Positions 57,665-64,000 of a stretch of 64,000 nucleotides of DNA are shown here, one piece after another (the stretch's first letter is position 1; every line of letters starts with the position of its first letter). The stretch is from Liopterus haemorrhoidalis. Its lineage: Eukaryota; Arthropoda; Insecta; Coleoptera; Dytiscidae. The translations under genes and the position numbers were made by a program. The notes below the pieces were generated by a model that searched no databases, was not told the origin of the DNA, and was given only the letters and a program-made list of their open reading frames with translations. The stretch lies in assembly GCA_963971575.1 (NCBI GenBank), contig OZ020615.1, positions 61,203,379 to 61,267,378 of the forward strand, in the 5' to 3' direction.

Positions 57665-58650
57665 CGTTACGTAAAAAGGTTTCTACAACGAGGCTAATCG
57701 CCGATGCCAGGAGGCGAGCTCCTTCACCTGGATGACGAATGAATGATTGTAAAAATGGGAGTAATGTTAACATATTATTGTCGCCCGAATAATATCACCA
57801 ACGGGGAATTGAACTAGCAACCACACAATTCAGATTGTTTTAACCAATCCAAACTCCATTGGTCGTTGGATAAAAAGCCCAACTTAATTGAACCGTGCGA
57901 AGAACTGGTATTCTACTAGTAAACAATAAAAATGCTATGCTCTTCTTTATTTTTAAAGCATAAAAACGATTGAGCCATCTTCATGTAACGACTTTGTAGA
58001 ATAGTTTTAAAAAAATAATCAACAATTAAATACTCTGATTATTATTTTTTTTATTTTGATTATGAGCAAACAATAATTAAACTAATTGTAGCTACTTGTA
58101 ATGTTGATTTACGCAAAAACTTGACTGACATCTTTTGAATATCCGCAAAAACAAATAGGTAGTTATTTTAGCAAAGCTACGTGCTCACTGGTTGTAAAAC
58201 TGTCCTTCGTTCAAACGTTTATAATTCTTTCCACCATTCCATGACACAAACCACTGAGGATGTTTATAACTATCTACGTGTTTTTCTGTTATTTTTTTAA
58301 ATATAAACACATACATCAAATTATGAAAGGAAACAAGAAATTCTTCTTTTTTACAAATTAAAAACTATACAGATAACTTATAATCATAAGTCAGCTATGT
58401 ATCCACTACCTGTAATTACCTCTGACATTGTATTTTTTTGTACAAATTGTTTATAGTTTTTACTATCAGATGGATGAAAAAACTTTAGAAAAGCTTGTCA
58501 AATTTTCTTCTAATTAAATTTAATTGTATTAAACATTTCCTTTAGTAATTCAACAACGATATCTTCACTCTCGCTCATGGACGTCGGACGCAAGGTAAAA
58601 TTAAAGAAAAACCTAAATAACTAGTAGCGTTTTTAGGACTAAGCAACTGG
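57665..58650. other. Unassigned intronic stretch
   Basis: AT-rich; nothing recognised. Confidence 0.4.
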
Positions 58651-58656
58651 AGATGC

Positions 58657-58707
<51 letters not shown>
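58657..58707. repeat. (AAT)n tract, LINE 3' tail
   Basis: About 17 AAT units directly follow the LINE 3' UTR (minus strand). Confidence 0.9.
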
Positions 58708-58708
<1 letters not shown>

Positions 58709-59040
58709 TTTATTGAAGGTTAGCACAATACATATAGTTGTATACCTAAGTCAATTACATATTAACAATATATATATTCTTTAATACTATAAAAACTAAA
58801 TTCAACCAATAAGTTCAAAGTAGCCTTTTTAAATTTGCTGAAAGTTAAATCTCTTATATGTGTTGGTAGTTTATTATAACCAACAGGTCCGTAATAAGAG
58901 ATACTTTGTTTGGTTTTATTTAGTCTCAGTTTTGGTAGCACAATGTTGTTCTTATTTCGTGTGTGGTATGTATGTATATGTGAGTGTGTATTAAAGCTAT
59001 GTAAGTGTTTTTTTGTGTATATGATGGAATTATAAATGTA

Positions 59041-60251
59041 TAGTTTATTTCACAATAAGTTGAAGTGACTATCTACTTATGGTCCTAAACACAGTGGGTG
59101 GTAATTACAAATAACACTAATCCCTTGTTTGCACCCATAAATTAGTCAGTGATGTATCAGGTATAAATTGCAGATGTTTTAAATATCTTTTCACTTCGCT
59201 TTGAATTTTCTATCAGATAACTTGTGATTTGTGTTAAATAGTTCAGTACGTGTTAGAAAAATGTGGCGTCCTTGGAACGAATAATTCACTTCTGTGCAAG
59301 CAAATGAAGCAGATGACTATGTCACCATGATAGAAGATGATGATCGTGCTCTTGTTTGACATTTATTTGACGTAGCCACCCAACCTTTTGAGTTTGTTTC
59401 ATGTGTGTCGTACCAAGTTTCATCTAAACAAATTATTGACCTTTTATCTTCTCTGTATTTTTTAATGTTTTTTATATAATTTTGTCTCAAAAGTTTTAAT
59501 CGCTCTGACTCCATAAGGAACTGCTTTTTATTTAAAGTTTTAAATTGAAACCCTATACTTTTAAGGGCACGCCATAAGGTCACCTTTGAACAATTAATTT
59601 CACACTGGTCTTGGATTAATCTTAGCAATATGTCCAATGTTGGCACATTTTGTTCGGTGTACATTTGGTAAATTTTTTGCCGTATTACATCTTTCTGGAA
59701 ACCATCCAAACATTTTGATATGCCTGAATCCTTTCGTTTTCTTCTCCTATCAATGGATTTATTTACAATATTCCATACTGTTGTCATCGCTACTTTCGTT
59801 GCCTTGCTTGTCTCTTCTAATGCCGCTTGTTTGTTTTTGCGGTTCCTTAAATATAAATACACATTGGCCACAATTTCTTTAGCTTCTACAGGTAAATATA
59901 TAAAAGTTTTTTCCCGATTTTTTTTTATTGTATCTTGCACTATATCATCATCTTCTATCATGGTCACATAGTCATCTGCTTCATTTGCTTGCACAGAAGT
60001 TAATTGTTCGTTCCAAGGACGCCACATTTTTCTAACACGTACTGAACTATTTAACACAAATCACAAGTTATCTGATAGAAAATTCAAAGCGAAGTGAAAA
60101 GATATTTAAAACATCTGCAATTTATACCTGATACATCACTGACTAGTTTATGGGTACAAACAAGGGATTAGTGTTAATTGTAATTACCACCCACTGTGTT
60201 TAGGACCATAAGTAGATAGTCACTTCAGCTTATCGTGAAACAAACTATACC
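59041..60251 (-). mobile_element. DETW-type Tc1/mariner-like element with about 300-bp inverted arms
   Basis: 59041-59344 is the inverse of 59944-60251 with few mismatches. The arms include not only the terminal repeat but also the beginning of the transposase gene, so the normal 3' end has been replaced by an inverted copy of the 5' end. TA at 59039-59040 and 60252-60253 fits its target, inside the LINE. Confidence 0.85.
59317..60057 (-). pseudogene. Truncated transposase, N-terminal and first catalytic Asp
   Basis: From MWRPWNEQ (residue 11) it runs through AALEETSKATKVAMTTVW (HTH-like, about 78-95), a second helical region TLDILLRLIQDQ, and IICLDETWYDTHETNSKGW (208-226), where Asp212 is the likely first catalytic residue. 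The last residues SSSSIMVT come from the inverted arm, not from the real protein, so the second and third acidic residues are lost. Confidence 0.75.
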
Positions 60252-60919
60252 TATATGCACGGGAGAGGAAGGATTCTGAGTTTTTTGAATAAAGGTCTAC
60301 AATGGTCTCTAAATTTGGCATTGGCTATAATTCTTATTGCTCTCTTTTGCAATACAAAAAATTTATCTGTATCTGTGCTTGAGCCCCATAGGATGATGCC
60401 ATAATTCATGTGAGCATGGAAAAGAGCAAAGTAAGCCATTTTTGCTGCTTCTTTCGTTATTACTTTGCTAATTCTCCATAACGCGAAGATAACTCTCGAT
60501 AATTTTGTACATAGCTGGTTTATGTGTTCTTTCCAAGTTATTCTTGCATCTATATGTACCCCTAAAAATGCTCTGTCTTCTTCTGCATCTCAATATACTT
60601 ATTTGTGATTATGAGATGCTTTTTCAGTGTTTAACAACAGCTTGTTAGCGTTAAACCACTCCGTTGCTAGATTTAGACACGTGTTTCTTAAGGCAATTAA
60701 GGAATTCAGCTCTTCTGTTGAGCATAAAAAGTTTGTGTCATCCGCAAATAATACAGTCTCGAAACCTACATACTTAGGGAGATCATTCATGTATACAACA
60801 AATAATATAGGCCCCAATACTGAACCTTGTGGGATTCCTATTTGCACGTTAATTAGTTCAGAAAATATTCCTCCAGAATACATACATTGTTTCCTATTAT
60901 TTATTTTTATAGAAGTTTA

Positions 60920-61690
60920 AATAAAAAAATACAAACGCTTATTCGTTATACAGTTTTGATTTCATATTGTTCAGTTTAATCATATGATATTTATTAGGTT
61001 GTTTAGGCGCAAATAGCCTTGACGCAATGCGTAAAAAATTTTAATTAACTATAAATACAGTTTTGTGGTTGAAGTTGGATGTAGAAATGTAGATTTATAG
61101 AAATCGGTTCTCCTAATGTTAAAATTAAAATCGGCAGTGGCACTGAACTTTTTAATTATACCCACACCATATTTTTTAATTAAAACACGTTATTGATGAA
61201 TCTTTAATATTTAAAATAAAAATAAAATAGCCAGTCAGTAAATTGGTTATTGGAGCCAGTTCCATAAATGTAGTAACTGTTTCTTATGAATGGTTTGATA
61301 TTTGAAACGGGACAGCTCGTTCACGGAACTGTGCATCTATATTTAACTATATTTATTTGTAGGATTTCCATTCTAGGATTTTCTTATATAATCAATCTTA
61401 CTAACATATAATTTATTTAATTAGCAATGCGCATGTAATTAACATTCTCCCAACATGTCCAAACCGCTTTATTTAGTTACCACTGAAACTTGACAATTTA
61501 ATATATTATAACGTCCATATATATCTTCTTACTCCCACATACACGGATCTACATAGTTCCACAGTCATTCAAAATATTTAATAAAATTAGAAGAAGCAAA
61601 AGAAGATGCAATAAAAAAATCAAGAAATAACCTAAAACATTATTCTGTAGTTAGCTATAACCACTGTAACTATAACCAACTCTATTAAAG
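60920..61690. other. Unassigned intronic stretch
   Basis: GGCGCAAATAGCC near 61009 is shared with 10828, so a repeat end may be present. Otherwise nothing recognised. Confidence 0.35.
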
Positions 61691-61694
61691 AAAG

Positions 61695-61790
61695 AAGCAG
61701 TATAGCAGTTAAACGTTTATGATATTGCTATAACCGAGTTCAAATCCCGGTTAGGGAATGGATATTTTGTAATCCTCATTAAATTAAGCA
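61695..61790 (+). repeat. tRNA-like SINE fragment
   Basis: TATAGCAGTTAAACG resembles an A box; ACCGAGTTCAAATCCCGGT forms a T-arm-like stem and loop with a B box. No tRNA-like acceptor. Confidence 0.45.
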
Positions 61791-61868
61791 AATCTTAAAA
61801 TGTTTGGACGAATCGAGTTAACACAATAAAGTAATTTCAAGTGTACGTAAAGTAGTGTATAGCTAAAG

Positions 61869-62118
61869 ATATCGCGGGTTACCTGGCAATACCTCCTATC
61901 TGCATAAATAGAAATTTAAAGGAAAGGTAAAAAACTGTTTTATGTCAGCCGTTTTTGCGTAGTTTAAGATAAAAGGTAATGCTTTGTACGAAGTTTAGAC
62001 ATTTTTCTTGTTTAAGAAGTATTGTCACAACTTGTGCACTAATACGTGGCTTACACTGCAAACCAAGAACTTATTTTCGCTAAAAATTGTGGAGGTATTG
62101 CCAGGTCACCAGCGATAT
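61869..62118. mobile_element. MITE with 29-bp inverted ends
   Basis: ATATCGCGGGTTACCTGGCA and the inverse of ATATCGCTGGTGACCTGGCA, both continuing into ATACCTCC, mark the ends, 250 bp apart. No coding. Confidence 0.75.
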
Positions 62119-62199
62119 GGAGACTGTATTCCAAAACTTATGAATAACAATTGTCATTTAGGAACGGTAGTGGAAGACTTGTTTTCCAATGGAATAATT

Positions 62200-63370
62200 A
62201 GTATTGTTTAAAAGGCCTCTCATGTTTTTGAGTGATTATGAAAGCGTGTCTCTTTTGGATTACTGTTATAATCTATAAAAGTCACTAGTATATAAACTGT
62301 GTACATATTAAACCCTCAAACGTAATTTAAGTAAGTTAAAATTTTAATTTTGATTTTAATCAAAAGAACTCCGTCCTATGAAGCATTGCAACCAGTCAGC
62401 GAGCTTGGAGAGTTCACGTCCGAAACCGCTCGCGGATTATAAACTTCGAGTTTTTAAGTAATTATCACTAAGTACAACAATAATCAAAGTGTATTTATAA
62501 CAATAGTCAACCGTCAGCTATTCTTAATTAAAAATCCGACTATAACGTATTTTTTGCTATCGCACAATAAATGAATACACTCTTTTACAAGGCCACGACT
62601 ACTCTAAAAAGGTGCATACAGTTTATTTAATAGATGATTATTTATTTGCAATTTATTTATTTGACCTACTTGCAAATCGAAGGTTGCAGATATTGATAAA
62701 TAATTTTTAATATATTATGTAACTGCTCATGTGACATGTGAGTAGTTTTGTTACATCTGTTCTTTTATCTGGATACAGAAAACTTTTTCTTAACGAATTT
62801 AATAGTATAGGATTTTTGAAAGGCATACTAGTACATCGTGGCCTTAAAGTCATTCATTATCCATACATAGAAATATTAATTTCATGTCTAATATTATTTA
62901 AGAATGGCATAATAATAATAACAGCTAATGACTTTTTGACTGTATGAGATTTGAAGATTCATCTATTTAACACCTCTACAAAAACAAACTACCGTGAACT
63001 TAAAATATAATAAAAACTTAAATAAACACTAAACAGTCTGGTGTTTTTGAACCGAAAATAATTGCTTTACCATTAACAAAGTGTAATTATATATTTCAGC
63101 GTATTTAAGCACACTTAATTATTTGTTACGAAATGGGAATTTGTGTTCCTTGACCTCTAATTTCAAAATTTAATTCATAAAATATATTACTCTCTTCTAT
63201 TCTAGTTTTATTATAGTTTAAACATTAATTGAAGATTTTTATGGTAAAACTTACATAACAAAATAATAAATTTTATTTAACAAGCACATCATTTTACAAC
63301 CTATATTACACGAGGACGAAGTTTCCTTTTTTAAGTCATATTCGCGTCGTCGATGTTCCTGAATAAATGG
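62200..63370. other. Unassigned intronic stretch
   Basis: A G+C-richer part at 62370-62450 (GTCAGCGAGCTTGGAGAG) could be single-copy. No exon signature seen. Confidence 0.35.
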
Positions 63371-63379
63371 GATCTTTTT

Positions 63380-63660
63380 GCTTTGATTTTGTCCTAAATA
63401 TGATTTTAAGCTAATTTTGGGTTCAGGATTATGAAAAAAAAAAAAACATTTAAAAAATCTCTCCAATTTTGGAGGTATGGCCATTTTGAGTTTTTGCCCT
63501 TATCTAAAAAACTGTTGCCTTTAGCTCAAAATAGATCCGATTTTCTTAATCTACGATCCAAAATATATAGCCGATATTTCAGCCAAATCGAAGACGAGAA
63601 ATTTTGGCCCAAAATGGCGATCTTTATAAGGTGTACCTTACAAGGTAACTAACCAGGTGT
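63380..63660. repeat. Repeat R4, copy 2
   Basis: Shares GCTAATTTTGGG..CAGGATTATGAAAAAAA, TTTTTGCC and AAATCGAAGACGA in order with 9480-9760. Confidence 0.45.
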
Positions 63661-64000
63661 AACTAACGAAATACCGACAGTAAATCATAACAAAATAGAT
63701 AGTTTCTTTAAGCTTGCATAAAGGCAAAGTAAAAACCTATAAGAAGATAAATTCGTCAATGGAAATTTGATGAAAGAAGGATTTCTGGTCTGGTCTTACC
63801 TGGTGGATTAGATTAAAAAGGTAACCGGGTACTCTATTACAGAAGTCATAAAAGAAGAACAACATAGAAGTCGTTGCAAAAATAATGAAAACAACAACAT
63901 CATTGGACACGACTGTTCTACTAAAACAAACCAACAGAAATCACAAAACCAACAAAATTCCTAAAACTTGTTAGTATTTCTGATACCAATACTTCACCAA

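Larger units (their letters stand above)
58657..60915 (-). mobile_element. 5'-truncated LINE, split by a DNA transposon
   Basis: Minus-strand RT begins NRKQCMYSGGIFSELI, then GIPQGSVLGPILFVVYMNDL and VLFADDTNF (intact FADD box), WFNANKLLLNTEKAS, and after a frameshift FLGVHIDARITWKEHI, FHAHMNYGIILWGSS, LQKRAIRIIANAK. It is cut near ILPLPCIYI by the element at 59041-60251 and resumes YNSIIYTKKHLHSFN.. PVGYNKLPTHIRDLTF before its stop. The AAT tail at 58657-58707 marks the 3' end. Jockey-like; clade uncertain. Confidence 0.8.

Noticed and set aside
36966..64000. pb microexon between hexapeptide and homeodomain, as in Drosophila
   Set aside because: A 15-base exon cannot be recognised by eye in 27 kb; I found no candidate I could defend.

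Overview
This is eukaryotic, AT-rich, repeat-dense DNA from an insect. The one host gene part I can identify is a coding exon of the Hox gene proboscipedia (pb, the Hox2 orthologue; maxillopedia in beetles), on the + strand at 36560-36965. It carries the pb motif GFINSQPSMAEFM and the hexapeptide YPWMKEKK, and it ends at a GT donor in phase 1. I found no homeobox anywhere in the window. The rest of the gene therefore lies beyond position 64000, and the 27 kb after the exon would be intron. The large, TE-filled Hox locus suggests an insect with a large genome, possibly a beetle; the sequence does not settle the order.

Layout. 1-3.3 kb: a 5'-truncated CR1/jockey-like LINE (minus strand) containing an internally deleted Tc1/mariner element, beside a shard of a related LINE. 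3.7-11.4 kb: a broken transposon gene, a tRNA-derived SINE, MITEs, a CCAAT-box tandem array with a CRE, a Harbinger MITE, and tandem repeats. 12.3-22.3 kb: a hAT MITE, four copies of a repeat family R1 with (GTCT)n tracts, two snap-back elements, a pogo-like element, and another hAT MITE. 22.8-30.7 kb: a second copy of the deleted mariner, R3 repeats, a Harbinger-like MITE, and a different mariner relic. 30.9-36.5 kb: the region upstream of pb, with a CpG-rich patch, a 250-bp CT tract, small MITEs and a candidate promoter/leader.

36.97-64 kb, presumed pb intron: a four-unit tandem repeat, pogo/Tigger relics, a mariner relic, R2 repeats, hAT MITEs with exact 8-bp target duplications, a Harbinger MITE, an I-clade LINE whose post-RNase H segment is tandemly amplified, a second LINE with a tandemly triplicated RT segment, a HARBI1-like fragment, and a LINE split by a transposon with 300-bp inverted arms. 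A few stretches look like single-copy DNA and are enhancer candidates.

No intact autonomous transposon was found; every transposase or RT reading frame is truncated, frameshifted or has lost catalytic residues. I saw no convincing new host system. The most unusual items are the R1 family (possible Helentron/HINE-like architecture, head-to-tail copies, a pol III-like segment), two near-identical mariners with different deletion junctions, and repeated 130-180 bp tandem amplification inside unrelated elements.
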